DNA from: Siderastrea radians
Taxonomy: Eukaryota; Cnidaria; Anthozoa; Scleractinia; Rhizangiidae
DNA: 64,000 nt
Direction: 5' to 3'
Assembly (NCBI GenBank): GCA_964017195.1
Contig: OZ024892.1
Location: 15,283,571 to 15,347,570 of the forward strand
Shown: positions 11,053-20,718 of the stretch, one piece after another
How the letters are laid out: each line of letters opens with the position of its first letter
Numbering within the stretch: position 1 is the first letter of the stretch
Translations under genes and position numbers: made by a program
The notes under the pieces: generated by a model
Databases searched by the model: none
What the model was told of the DNA's origin: nothing
The model's input: only the letters and a program-made list of their open reading frames with translations

Positions 11053-11576
11053 CAACACGACACTTTGATAGAACTTCAACAGAGCTGGGTTTCAGCCGTA
11101 GACAGCTGTTTCGCTCTTCTTTAGCTCATCAGTACGGCGTAAGTTGTTCTGGATGCGGGTTCTGGATCGGCGTACAAGTGAAACGCTGAGTTAAGAAGAA
11201 CATTACCCGCCGTGGAAAGTATGGCAGCTGAAGAAAGTTTGTGGAAATTCAACAGAGTTAACAAATTGCGGAAAAAGGGTTGCTTAATACATCCAAATGT
11301 CTAGAGGGAAATAAGTTTTGCGAAATTCGATAAGCCCCACAGACATAAATAATTACTACGCCTTCCAATAACGCGAACTGACCGAACTAAACGTCAAAAC
11401 CCAACTGGTATTCGCTGTTTTCTACTACCGGCAATCATAAATACATCACCAACCAGAGAACCGTTAAAACGAGAAACCAACAAACCGCTGGTGGTCGCAC
11501 CATTCATACCCCATGAACTTGACCTTTTGACCTCGCTGAGCTGTGTTTCGAAAGGACCGCTGCGAGAAGTTTTTGT

Positions 11577-12690
11577 TTTAGGGATTCCCCGTTTTAGAGA
11601 TTCCCTATTTTAGAGATTCCCTATTTTAGAGATTCCCCATTTTAGAGATTCCCTATTTTAGAGATTCCCTATTTTAGAGATTCCCCGTTTTAGAGATTCC
11701 CTATTTTAGAGATTCCCTATTTTAGAGATTCCCTATTTTAGAGATTCCCTATTTTAGAGATTCCCTATTTTAGAGATTCCCCGTTTTAGAGATTCCCTAT
11801 TTTAGAGATTTCCTATTTTAGAGATTCCCCGTTTTAGAGATTCCCTATTTTAGAGATTCCCTATTTTAGAGATTCCCTATTTTAGAGATTCCCTATTTTA
11901 GAGATTCCCCGTTTTAGAGATTCCCTATTTTAGAGATTTCCTATTTTAGATTCCCCGTTTTAGAGATTCCCTATTTTAGAGATTCCCTATTTTAGAGATT
12001 CCCCATTTTAGAGATTCCCCGTTTTAGAGATTCCCTATTTTAGAGATTCCCTGTTTTAGAGATTCCCCGTTTTAGAGATTCCCTATTTTAGAGATTCCCT
12101 ATTTTAGAGATTCCCCATTTTAGAGATTCCCTATTTTAGAGATTCCCTATTTTAGAGATTCCCTATTTTAGAGATTCCCCGTTTTAGAGATTCCCTATTT
12201 TAGAGATTCCCCATTTTAGAGATTCCCTATTTTAGAGATTCCCCGTTTTAGAGATTCCCTATTTTAGAGATTCCCTATTTTAGATATTCCCTATTTTAGA
12301 GATTCCCCGTTTTAGAGATTCCCTATTTTAGAGATTCCCCATTTTAGAGATTCCCTATTTTAGAGATTCCCTATTTTAGAGATTCCCTATTTTAGAGATT
12401 GCCTGTTTTAGAGATTCCCTATTTTAGAGATTCCCCGTTTTAGAGATTCCCTATTTTAGAGATTCCCTATTTTAGAGATTCCCTATTTAGAGATTCCCCG
12501 TTTTAGAGATTCCCTATTTTAGAGATTCCCTATTTTAGAGATTCCCTATTTTAGAGATTCCCTATTTTAGAGATTCCCCGTTTTAGAGATTCCCTATTTT
12601 AGAGATTCCCCGTTTTAGAGATTCCCTATTTTAGAGATTCCCCGTTCCCCGTTCCCCGTTCCCCGTTCCTCCATTGCCCGTTCCCTATTT
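11577..12690 (-). repeat. right minisatellite arm, 17-bp unit
   Basis: More than sixty copies of GAGATTCCCTATTTTAG with CCGTTTTAG and CCATTTTAG variants run almost without interruption. A few units are short, for example near 11945 and 12485. The outer end turns into GTTCCCC heptamers near 12640. It is the inverted and longer partner of the left arm. Confidence 0.9.
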
Positions 12691-12710
12691 TAGAGATAGC
12701 CAAGAATCTT

Positions 12711-13643
12711 TCTGGTGATCATCAAAGAACAACCATCGTTTGGGAAGTTCAGAATAACGGGTAAATCGTCAGATCAATGTCATAACCACGAATACATTCA
12801 ACTGTGAGAACTACGAAACTAATAAACTGCGGACATGAAATACAGAAACCAAGAAAACTTCAATAACGGTCGATTCTGGAGAGCTCAATAACGGGAAAGA
12901 GTCAGGACTCTTGTGGCAATGATGCATGGAATATTTTTAAAATTTATTAAATACGCGCGTACGGGGAAAATCCTGACTGGCCGATAATTCCGAACAACAT
13001 ACACTATATATCAGCTCAAAGTAAACCACATAAAACTCAAGCTAAATTCTGTCAATAAAGTCCTTGAACTCTGTAAGGTGTGGATGATTTTTTTGATAGT
13101 TTATAACTTAAACCCGTACCAAATGCAAACGTACACAATCGCCTTTCGTGGACTTCATTAATTATGACCAATTATGTCCCCCAGACAACTTATGCATAAA
13201 GAAATCTTTGCACTTGTAGATCAGAAACATCAACACACAAAGACTTCTTTGCCATCTTTTCGACAGCAACTAAACTTAACAACCAATTTTTTTCCTCGTC
13301 CAGCTGTTCCTAACCCGCTGGCGAAAGCCAACCTAAACTGAAGACCAGCGAGTCCTAACATGCCCCTGAGTAAACTTTTCCTTCCGATTCCTTCCTGCGT
13401 TGTTTTTGCAGATCAAAATCTATGATATTTTCGAGGATCCAAACACTCCGATTAATTCTTCATCCATAGAGACTGCGCAAAACTTGGTTAAAACCCCTCA
13501 AAACTTGTCTATTACACCTCGAAGGATTCTACTTTGAATGGCTTTGTGGGCTTGTTGCCAAAAAGTTAACACACTAACACGACTGTTTACGCCAGGACAG
13601 CCCCAACAGTTCTCAGTTGCTATAGCAACTGCGAACTAATAAC
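12711..13643. other. unassigned, no gene seen
   Basis: AT-rich sequence with scattered AATAACGG motifs. I found no exon here that would continue the TRPC-like gene, although its pore exons would be expected at lower coordinates. Confidence 0.45.
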
Positions 13644-13940
13644 GGTAGCCTAAGAAAACCGAGCCGACGTTTTACGAGGTCGCCACTTGAGCCCTCGCAA
13701 AAGGACGTCTGAGTAACAAGCGCAGAAATTCCATACTGATGACGTATCTCTACCTAGATCTGGGTAGTGCCTCTGATTGGTTGAAAGGAAATTAAAAATT
13801 CCAACCAATCAGAAGCACTACCAAGATCTGGGTAGAGACACGTCATCAGTATGGAATTTCTGCGCTCGTTACTCAGACGTCGTTTTGCGAGGACTCAAGT
13901 GGTGACCTCGTGAAACGTCGGCTCGGTTTTCTCAGGCTAG
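13644..13940. mobile_element. hairpin MITE of about 297 bp
   Basis: The two halves form one long hairpin: TAGCCTAAGAAAACCGAGCC and GGCTCGGTTTTCTCAGGCTA at the ends, and GTCTGAGTAAC, AATTCCATACTGATGACGT and AGATCTGGGTAG inside both arms. AATAACGG lies outside both ends, a 7- to 8-bp target duplication, so a hAT-like origin is possible. No coding region. Confidence 0.7.
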
Positions 13941-13989
13941 AATAACGGGTAATAGAATGGGATAATAAACATAGAGAAGTGTAAAAAAT

Positions 13990-14200
13990 AAAGATTTGTA
14001 GTCATCTTCTCTGTTTATTCCACGTGGTTGCACGGTTTTGGCCTTATCTATTTAACATGATTCACGAGCTTTACGTATGGATTCTCTATTAGAATTAACG
14101 AGTTCGAGTGGAATGAGTTCGATGTCTGTGAGTTTGTGTCCCTTCTGATTAAAGTGCTGCGGTACTACATCGACTATCCGTATTTTCATTAAATCCCCCG
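13990..14200 (-). pseudogene. Penelope-like GIY-YIG endonuclease tail
   Basis: The minus strand reads VVPQHFNQKGHKLTDIEL, IPLELVNSNRESIRKARES and then a degraded remainder. HFN.xGH followed by RE.RKARES is the conserved tail of Penelope-like endonuclease domains. It continues only a short way before stops. The adjacent 14235-14280 is the inverted partner of 8022-8075, so this is probably one end of a dead Penelope-like copy. Confidence 0.55.
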
Positions 14201-14226
14201 AAGAAGGACGGCTTGACTGTCCGAAA
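14198..14226 (+). ncRNA. hammerhead-ribozyme-like core beside a Penelope-like tail
   Basis: CCGAAGA (14198-14204) and GAAA (14223-14226) flank a stem-loop whose stem is GGAC pairing with GTCC. The core matches CUGANGA/GAAA with one substitution. It lies on the strand opposite to the endonuclease tail. Whether it folds or cleaves is unknown. Confidence 0.35.
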
Positions 14227-14506
14227 TATCGGGAAAACCAACTCGCTCGTCATTTTCTCTTTGCTGTTTTTCCATTATAGTTTATTTTAATTACTTGAAA
14301 AACAACAGGATCTTGATTGTGGTCGTATCTTGTAGAAGAATCAATGCTTACAGAAAGCAGACCAAGTGGTGGTGGTAAGAGGGCGCATTATTTTTTTAGT
14401 TCGCAGTTCGAAGAGGATGCTTGACAAGTTGAAACACTGTAAATGGTGACTACGCAAAAAAAATTTGAGAGTAAAGGGAAAGGAAACACTAAAAATAAAC
14501 ACTTAC

Positions 14507-14851
14507 ATGTCACTCCCATTTGCAATGAAAGATTTCTCAGACATGTAAATCTTTGTTGTAGCCATGGAGAAGCCAACTATAACCGCCATAAACTGCCAAA
14601 AAACTGGGCGAACATCCTTCAGAATGCTGAACAAGGCAATCTGAATGGTTCCAACGTGTTTCGATTGCTCCATCACGTGACCAAAAGCTCGGAGAGTAAG
14701 ACACAAGGTATTGAAGCTGAAGAGGTAACCAGCGACGAGGAGTGCACGGTTGTTCAAAACTGATCCAGAAATGATCCAGGTGACAACTCTCAGGATGTAT
14801 ACTGAGAAGTATACAACTAGACTAACAAAATCTAGCATGTTCCAGCAGTCG
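14507..14851 (-). CDS. TRPC-like cation channel, exon covering S3-S5
   Basis: This exon encodes about 115 residues of the membrane domain of a TRP-family cation channel of the plasma membrane. DCWNMLDFVSLVVYF begins S3. RALLVAGYLFSFNTLCLTLR is S4, followed by the S4-S5 linker (AFGHVMEQSKHVGTIQIALF), which is highly TRPC-like. VFWQFMAVIVGFSMATTKIY is S5. The acceptor (GAAATTAG at 14852-14853) and the consensus donor GTAAGT (14506-14501) bound a 345-bp exon with entry and exit phase 2. It joins the 16392-16722 exon in frame, completing a Ser codon. The following exon, with pore and S6, was not found. The TRP call is strong; the exact subfamily is less sure. Confidence 0.8.
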
Positions 14852-14990
14852 CTAATTTCAAAAAGAAATCATTTTTCAAGTGAGTCAAGCTGAAGCAATG
14901 AATGCGCGAACTGAACTAACGAACGAACGAATGAAGGAATGAATGAACGGATTGATAGATACTTCGATGCTCCATCAATGCATTTACTTA

Positions 14991-15049
14991 TCTATCCATC
15001 CATCCCTCCGTCCGTCCGTCCGTCCGTCCGTCCATCCATCCGTCCATTC
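14991..15049. repeat. TCCA/TCCG tetranucleotide microsatellite
   Basis: Tandem TCCATCCATCC passes into CCGTCCGTCCGTCCG and back. A related array in opposite sense lies at 49795-49880. Confidence 0.9.
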
Positions 15050-15718
15050 CGCAAGCCACTGTCATTTCACGAAAGTCTTCGCTGAAAAGGTTTCCACTGC
15101 TTTAATGACTCTAAAAGTCTAAAACCTACACTTCGAAAAATTCGACTATACCCTATTTTTGCTATTTATGCGTCGTTACATTTATAAGAAAAAGCTAAAC
15201 AAAGAAGCAATGTTCCTCCAAGACTTCGTCAAAAGAATCAAACAAAAAATATATTTTGGAGAAACTAAACGCGCAAGGAAGATGTCTCTCCCTTCTCCCT
15301 CTCCTCCTTATCTCTTCCGCCCCTAGTCCAACTAAACATAATGTACAAACTAATTAACCTGTTTTTTTAAAATTTATGTTCAAGTTATGTCTTTGTTTTT
15401 GCTTTAATAAGTGCCTTTATTTTCGACATTTTAATGTTGTAATTGGGAAGTGTGAATAACCAAATAAGTGGAGGGGGACAGGGGGCGGGAGACCGGGAGA
15501 AAAGAGGGTGGGAGGTGTACCGGGAGACGGGAGAAGAGGGGGGGGAAGCGGGATTCCCAAGGTGGCGGGAAGCAGGAGAAAAAGGAAAAAAATTGCAATC
15601 GAAAAAATGCAAAGAGGCGGCAGCCAACAAATTAAATACAGGGAGGGAACCGGGATTAAAGGGTACGGGGAAACGGGAGGTTTAAACTCCCCTATCCCCC
15701 CACTTAAATAAAGCGTAT

Positions 15719-15735
15719 TAATAATAATAATAATA

Positions 15736-15811
<76 letters not shown>
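15719..15811. repeat. AAT microsatellite that inverts into ATT
   Basis: About 60 bp of AAT repeats, with one AGT unit, switch to about 35 bp of ATT repeats, giving a self-complementary hairpin. Confidence 0.9.
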
Positions 15812-15812
<1 letters not shown>

Positions 15813-16391
15813 AATCAGACAATTTATGATACATTTTTCGGTAACGTAGTAAAGTGGCAATAACCCATGGAGTTTTTCACCCAACATCCTAAAACTCTTT
15901 TCATCGAGCCTTTTGTCGACAAATGCTTCATTCATGTAATTGATCCTACACTTGCAACTTACGGATAAACTGTGAATAAATGTTTCGGTTAAAGAGAAAT
16001 ACTGTCATAGCAACAGTCAACCGACATCTTATCTAATTTCTACTTTCACGGTCATTAGCGGCTTATCTATTGTCACGAATTCAGTAATAGTGGATTCTAC
16101 AACTTTTACCTTTGCCCGGAACAGTGGAATTGTTTTGATTATTCGATCTCTATCGCCATTTTCTAGGAGAAAGGGGGGGAGCTTCTCTTGAAACGCCACC
16201 ATTCGGGAGAAAGAATATATACTATGGTCATTGTTATAAAGTACCCGTTATCGCGGGGAAAGTTTTAATTAAAAGTGACTGAAACAGAACTCAACCAAAG
16301 CAATAGACATGCGAAACTTGATCCAGTTGACGCCTTTAACAAAAAAATTGCTTCGGCTTTTTTATGCTGTTAAAAATAGTAAACAATTTAC

Positions 16392-16722
16392 CTGAGATAT
16401 GTCAACAGTATTTTTAAACAGCTTGATTGAGATCCATTGTCCCAAGTTTCTTGTTCATGTCGTCGTTTTAACCGTTGCTTAATGGTCCAAATTTGCTTGC
16501 GCTCCACCAGATAGCGACCAACGAAGAAAACAAGGATGGTCCATTCTAGTCCACTGAACTCTATGGTTGAAGGCGCTAGACAAAGAGCATAGTGCAGGAC
16601 AAGTAGGATTACGTAGCTCAGTGTATCACGGACAAACTTGTAATAAGGAGACTCCAGGTAGTTCATATATGTATCTGCCACTGAATATGTGAAAAAATTA
16701 AGAGAAGAAAGAACTATTATCA
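16392..16722 (-). CDS. TRPC-like cation channel, exon covering S1-S2 and the S2-S3 loop
   Basis: The 331-bp exon starts at an AG acceptor (AATTCAG at 16723-16724) and ends at a GT donor (CTCAG before GTAAAT). Its residues include FFTYSVADTY, ESPYYKFVRDTLSYVILLVL and LCLAPSTIEFSGLEWTILVFF, then a charged loop with RYLVERKQIWTIKQRLKRR. The SPYYKFVxDTxSY and FSGLEWxILVFxxGR blocks are typical of cnidarian TRPC/TRP channels and contain two membrane helices. Entry phase 1 accepts the last base of the 22848-23025 exon and exit phase 2 feeds the 14507-14851 exon, so the three join without a stop. No frame damage is seen. Confidence 0.8.
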
Positions 16723-16845
16723 CTGAATTAGATCGATGTGCAGTACGTCTTCTTGGTATGTCGTTCTTAATATAGAGTGCTGTACTGTGGAAGTTAGGTA
16801 AATGAATGTCCTAATATGTAATATTTCCGGCTTGTGTCGTGCATC

Positions 16846-17130
16846 ACGTAAGCCAACGACACTATTGGAAAGAGCGCCTTAAAATTAGTAAACTTGTCGA
16901 GTTTGAGAGTGATATTTCAGAAACGAGCAAAGAAATAGCTCTACAAAGTCGCGAAATTTTACAAACGTTTGTATGGTGGGGGGGGGGGGCACAAACTTGC
17001 CTCCACCATACAAACGCCTATAAAATTTTGCGACTTTGCGGAGCTATATCTTTGTTAGTTTTCATCCTATCACTCTCAAAATTGGCAATTTTACTAATTT
17101 TAAGGTGTATAGCTTTCCAGTGGTGTCGAT
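16846..17130. mobile_element. imperfect hairpin, MITE-like
   Basis: The arms around 16855-16975 and 17000-17120 are inverted copies (CACTATTGGAAAGAGC, TTGAGAGTGATA and ACAAACG words) meeting at a G-run near 16977-16989. The open frames on both strands mirror each other and are not coding. No target duplication was resolved. Confidence 0.5.
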
Positions 17131-17360
17131 GGATTTTCGTTGTCTGGTTCATGTGAAAAGTTGAAAAACCGTGGAAGGTTCTTTTTGCAAAAAAGTCACC
17201 GTAATTTGCAATCAGCTGCTTCAAAATAAAAATTCAACACGCAAGAAACTTCACTGCCATTTGTACTTTTTTCTTTTTCATATGAGTTTCAACTAAAAAT
17301 TTAGGCATAAGGCATAGTTTCTAGAGAAACCACGGTACTGCATCGGCTAGGGAGTGAAAC

Positions 17361-17466
17361 ACTTCAATTTGATATCAACAGAGTCGGAGGTAAGATAAAT
17401 TGGTCACCGAAAAAAATATTCAAAAGCTGACGTTTCGAGCATTAGACCCTCGTCAGAGTGAATCAA
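17361..17466 (-). repeat. Penelope-type terminal repeat, left copy
   Basis: On the minus strand it reads CTCTGACGAGGGTCTAATGC, AAACGTCAGCTTTTGAAT, GGTGACCAATTT and GTTGATATCAAATTGA. The same order recurs on the plus strand at 20372-20470, so the pair flanks the Penelope-like region in inverted orientation. Confidence 0.65.
17433..17456 (-). ncRNA. hammerhead-ribozyme-like core
   Basis: On the minus strand CTGACGA (17456-17450) is followed by GGGT-CTAAT-GCTC, which can form a 4-bp stem with G-U pairs, and then GAAA. This matches the CUGANGA and GAAA core exactly, and GTC follows. Similar cores are known in Penelope-like terminal repeats. The right copy (20380-20399) has the boxes but a poor stem II. 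Confidence 0.45.
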
Positions 17467-17615
17467 TGAATTATGGGTTTTGTGTGTAACCTGTGAAGCA
17501 GCCGCTTTATAGAGGTTGGCCAGTAATTATAAATAGAGGATCGAAGTTTCTTGCTAGCAGCAACGAAATCACGCAGTTAAGAAAGACGACAACACGTTTT
17601 AGTTTTGAAGACATG

Positions 17616-17643
17616 TTTCGGATGTTGCAACATCCATCATCAG
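17616..17643 (-). ncRNA. hammerhead-ribozyme-like core in a Penelope 3' region
   Basis: The minus strand reads CTGATGA (17643-17637), then a perfect stem GGATGTTG/CAACATCC, then GAAA (17619-17616). CATGT and ACGTG further on can form stem III. Core bases match the hammerhead consensus fully. Stem I is weak, so activity is uncertain. Position 3' of the endonuclease frame fits Penelope-like elements. Confidence 0.5.
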
Positions 17644-17805
17644 TTCTACAGAACATAGCACGATTGTAACTATATATATAAGAAAATTATAACAAAAGGG
17701 TGTTGATTACAAAGTAAATGAAGACCTATTGCAGAAGACGCGAAAAAAAAAGATAATAAAATAAATACAAATTAACGGTGATAATGAGCGAAACCTTATA
17801 ACAGA

Positions 17806-19288
17806 AGTGATAAGTTTAAATGCTTGAGTTGCTTGTTCAGCGAGGGCCGCTCCCATTCAATGTTTAAGGCTTCTTTTATCTTAAGTTGAAAAACTGTAGG
17901 GGCCGAGTCTAAGATAGAAAAGCAAGCCTCCGAACAGAGATTCCTGCAGGACTCAGAATCCTTCAAACGTTTGTAAATATGGGAGTTACGATCTGAAAAT
18001 AAATGCTCCCGAACCCTTGTGGAAAAATGTCAGGCGGTCTCGCCTGGCGCCACAGCCTGCACATGAAAATTCGTAAACCACAAGGGAACGCAGTGAATGG
18101 GGGACTGCCTCCTTAACAAAAAAACATGTTTTTCAACTTATAGGATGTAAAAACTAAATTTGATATCTAAGTCCTTACAATATTTTTTAGTAGTAACCTT
18201 AATTCTGCGTTGGGTAGCGCGGGAAAATGGGCCGATGAACAGTAGTTTGAAAAAGAATGTTGAGCTCTTTTTGGTTTGCCCATCCCGGGGTAAATTATCG
18301 TGGTTGAAAAACTTACAAAGATAATTATTTACCTTCCTTTGTATAATATCACAGGGGAAACAGTTTTTCATAAGAATGGATGTTAATTGATTAAAACCTT
18401 TTCAGGTATTGTTGATCTTAAAAGCCCTGTCTACAAGTGTATGAATAAGGCCGAGTTTGTAAGAACTAGGTGTAAAACTAAAGAAATTAGTAAGAAGCCC
18501 TGTGTAGGTCTTTTTGCGAAACACCGATGTGAAAGGAAATTCAGACTGGCCATTGTCAATGAGAACATCTAAAAATGGTAGTTGATAGTTCTCTTCCTTC
18601 TCCATAGTAAACTTGATGTTTCTTTGTTGCGAGGTAATGTAGTCAAAAAATAATACAGCATCGTGCTCGTTGTTAAATAAACAGAATGTGTCTTCAACAT
18701 ATCGACGATAGAAAATATTACTTCAGGGCCCTGATAATTTTCAAGCCAAATCTTCTCATGGCGGCCCATGAAAAGATTGGCTAGAACGGGTGCGAGTGGG
18801 GAACCCATTGCTACACCCTCAGTTTGATCGTAAAAAACCCCATTGAAGGAAAAGTGTGTTTCGGCAGTGGCAAATAAATAATTTCTTGAGGCACGACTGG
18901 CTAAGTTTAAGATTAGGGTTGCCCTCTAGGATATACTTAACTGCTAAATCAATGGATTCCTCGAGTGGTATGTTAGTGAATAAACTTTTCACATCGAAGG
19001 AAACCATAAAATGGCAATTTCCCTGACAAAGGTAAAAGTATCCTGCGCAGTGTATTGTTGTGGGATAAAAGGGACTAAAAGCGAACATAAAAACTTAGCT
19101 AAATTGTAATTGTAAGTGCCAATAGATGATACTATGGGGCGAAAGGGTGGAGCGGAACCAGGAGCACGACCCTTGTGCATTTTGGGGAGGCCGTAGATTC
19201 TGGCAGGTTGGGAGCCGGTGGGATAAATTTCACTGTACAATTCATTACTAATTTGACCCTCTTTCTTAAGCACCCTTACGAAACGTGC
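17806..19288 (-). pseudogene. Penelope-like reverse transcriptase and GIY-YIG endonuclease, decayed
   Basis: Reading down the minus strand, RT blocks appear in order: LYSEIYPTGSQPARIYGLPKMHKG-type, PFRPIVSSIGTYNYNLAKFL, FDVKSLFTNIPLEESIDLAV, MGSPLAPVLANLFMG and ENYQLPFLDVLIDN. The catalytic box reads YVED in place of YVDD. An endonuclease tail follows (VVYEFSCAGC, FSTRVREHLFSDRNS, CFSILDSAPTVFQLKIKEAL, WERPSLNKQLKHLNL). At least three frameshifts, an in-frame stop near 18402 and another in the GIY-YIG region break the frame. The 5' end is truncated near 19290. Live relatives code for one polyprotein that copies its RNA at nicked DNA. This copy is dead. Confidence 0.85.
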
Positions 19289-19289
19289 T

Positions 19290-20360
19290 GGCTAGATAGC
19301 TATATTAAGAAGTAAAATCATTGCATCCCCCGGGCCGGCTGAATTGTGACCTACTTTACTACTACTAACCTACTAACTTACTCTCTCTTGTACATTGTAA
19401 TTGTACGATCAGTCTTAAGCTGTCTGAACACGGTGGGCATATAGGACGCCTAAAAGTGCATCCTTGGAACTACTTTTGCATTTTTTATTCGTTTGAGCTC
19501 AAACTCTGCAGGATGGTAGAACTTTGTATTCCAAAAAATCGTATGTTTTTCGTTTTTCGAATTTAAAGGTTTTTGGCGGGAAAATGACGTCACAAGATTG
19601 ACAGCAAAATTTAAATTTCAAGTTATGGCAAAACAAATAAATAATTGTGAAAGAGCGTGACGTGATAGAAACAAGTGTGAAAAAATTTTTGGAAAAGCTC
19701 AATTGCTTTAGGAGATACAGCATCTTGAAATGTACTTATGTCTCTAAAAATAGTAACAAAATGGCGGGAAATTCAAAAATCAAAGCTTAATAACTCTTTT
19801 GCCAATAACGAAAGTGGGGTTCAGTGAGTGAAGCTATGACAGAAAGGGGAGTGTGTCAAATTTGAACCCTTTTATTTTCATCTTGTAGTATCAAGACGAG
19901 CTTCATGCCAGAGATTTATGCCATGATGGCCGTAGCGCATAGCAGTTTTACATTCATTTCTAGCCAATTCAGAAGACCCAAATATAAAAATTTCCCAGGG
20001 GAGCATACCCCCGGACCCTTCTTAACGCTTAGATCAAGATCTTGCCTTCGCCCCCCTCTCATGGCATGAAAAGTATGACCATTGCTTGAGGGGGGATCAG
20101 ATATTTTAAGCTGGTTTCATACCAAAATCTTCCGACCCACTCCAGGCGATAAATTATGACTGGTCCCTTTAAGATTTTGAATAGTTTTGTTGACAATTGT
20201 TTTGCTACACAAAATTTTGGATTTGCTTTCAAATCGACACTCTTAATCCCCATAAAATCAACGAACGGTTTTCATTCAACCACTTATTTGCTCTTTTTTT
20301 GTTATCATGTCTCTACCAGCAACATAGCCCTTTCTTTTCATATACATGCCATGCATAAAC
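19290..20360. other. unassigned, no gene seen
   Basis: It lies between the truncated Penelope-like coding region and the right terminal repeat. The translated frames are short and unrecognised. A C-rich stretch near 19995-20060 resembles the edge of another repeat, but no ends could be defined. Confidence 0.4.
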
Positions 20361-20470
20361 CATGATCCCTCGATTCGTTCTGACGAAGGGCTGATGAAAC
20401 GTTAGCTTTTAAATCTCTTTAAAGGGACCAGTTTACCTCATATCACGGCAACTCAGTTGATATTAAATTG
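20361..20470 (+). repeat. Penelope-type terminal repeat, right copy
   Basis: It carries TTCTGACGAAGGGCTGATG, AAACGTTAGCTTTTAAATC, GGGACCAGTTTACCTCATAT and GTTGATATTAAATTGA. It is the inverted, diverged partner of 17361-17466. Confidence 0.6.
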
Positions 20471-20718
20471 AAATATTCAGCAAAAACTGTATGTTTTGAA
20501 AAGACAAAAGGATAAATTGTCAGTAATTATTTCACGCAGGACAACGGTGGACCGAATAAATGAAAACGTTCTAAAGAAGAATATCACGCCCTGTGAATAA
20601 AACTCGCAAATGCAGAAGCGAACTTAATGTAAAAAATTCAAGTACCTTGGCAAACATGGAATGTCCTTTGTCGACTTTCTTAGAAAAAAAGGAAAAGCTT
20701 CTGTGCCTTTTCTTTTCT

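Larger units (their letters stand above)
8680..12702. mobile_element. Foldback-like element with minisatellite inverted repeats
   Basis: The element starts TGGCTATCTCTAAAATAG and ends CTATTTTAGAGATAGCCA. AGAATCTT lies directly outside both ends (8672-8679 and 12703-12710), an 8-bp target duplication. Both arms continue as tandem arrays of the same 17-bp unit in inverted orientation: about 0.4 kb on the left and about 1.1 kb on the right, each with 7-bp GGGGAAC repeats near the tip. The interior holds two MITE-like insertions and a possible spliced gene. Long, internally repetitive inverted repeats define Foldback/Galileo-type elements; an 8-bp duplication would fit the P or hAT superfamilies. 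No transposase is visible. Confidence 0.8.
14852..16391. other. TRPC-like gene intron, rich in simple repeats
   Basis: This interval separates two well-phased exons. It holds GAAC/GAAT tetranucleotide runs, a TCCG array, a purine-rich GGGA tract (15460-15690) and a mirrored AAT/ATT microsatellite. The frames read through these tracts, including one with about 40 consecutive Ile codons, are not genes. Confidence 0.6.

Noticed and set aside
11577..12690. Regular short repeats reminiscent of a CRISPR array
   Set aside because: The 17-bp units are directly contiguous without unique spacers, the genome is eukaryotic and the array is the arm of a transposon.
15417..15935. 172-codon minus-strand frame with a poly-Ile run
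   Set aside because: It runs through an AAT/ATT microsatellite and a purine-rich tract; not coding.
16839..17224. Pair of overlapping frames on both strands near the TRPC-like exon
   Set aside because: They come from an imperfect hairpin; similarity between the strands is due to the inverted repeat.
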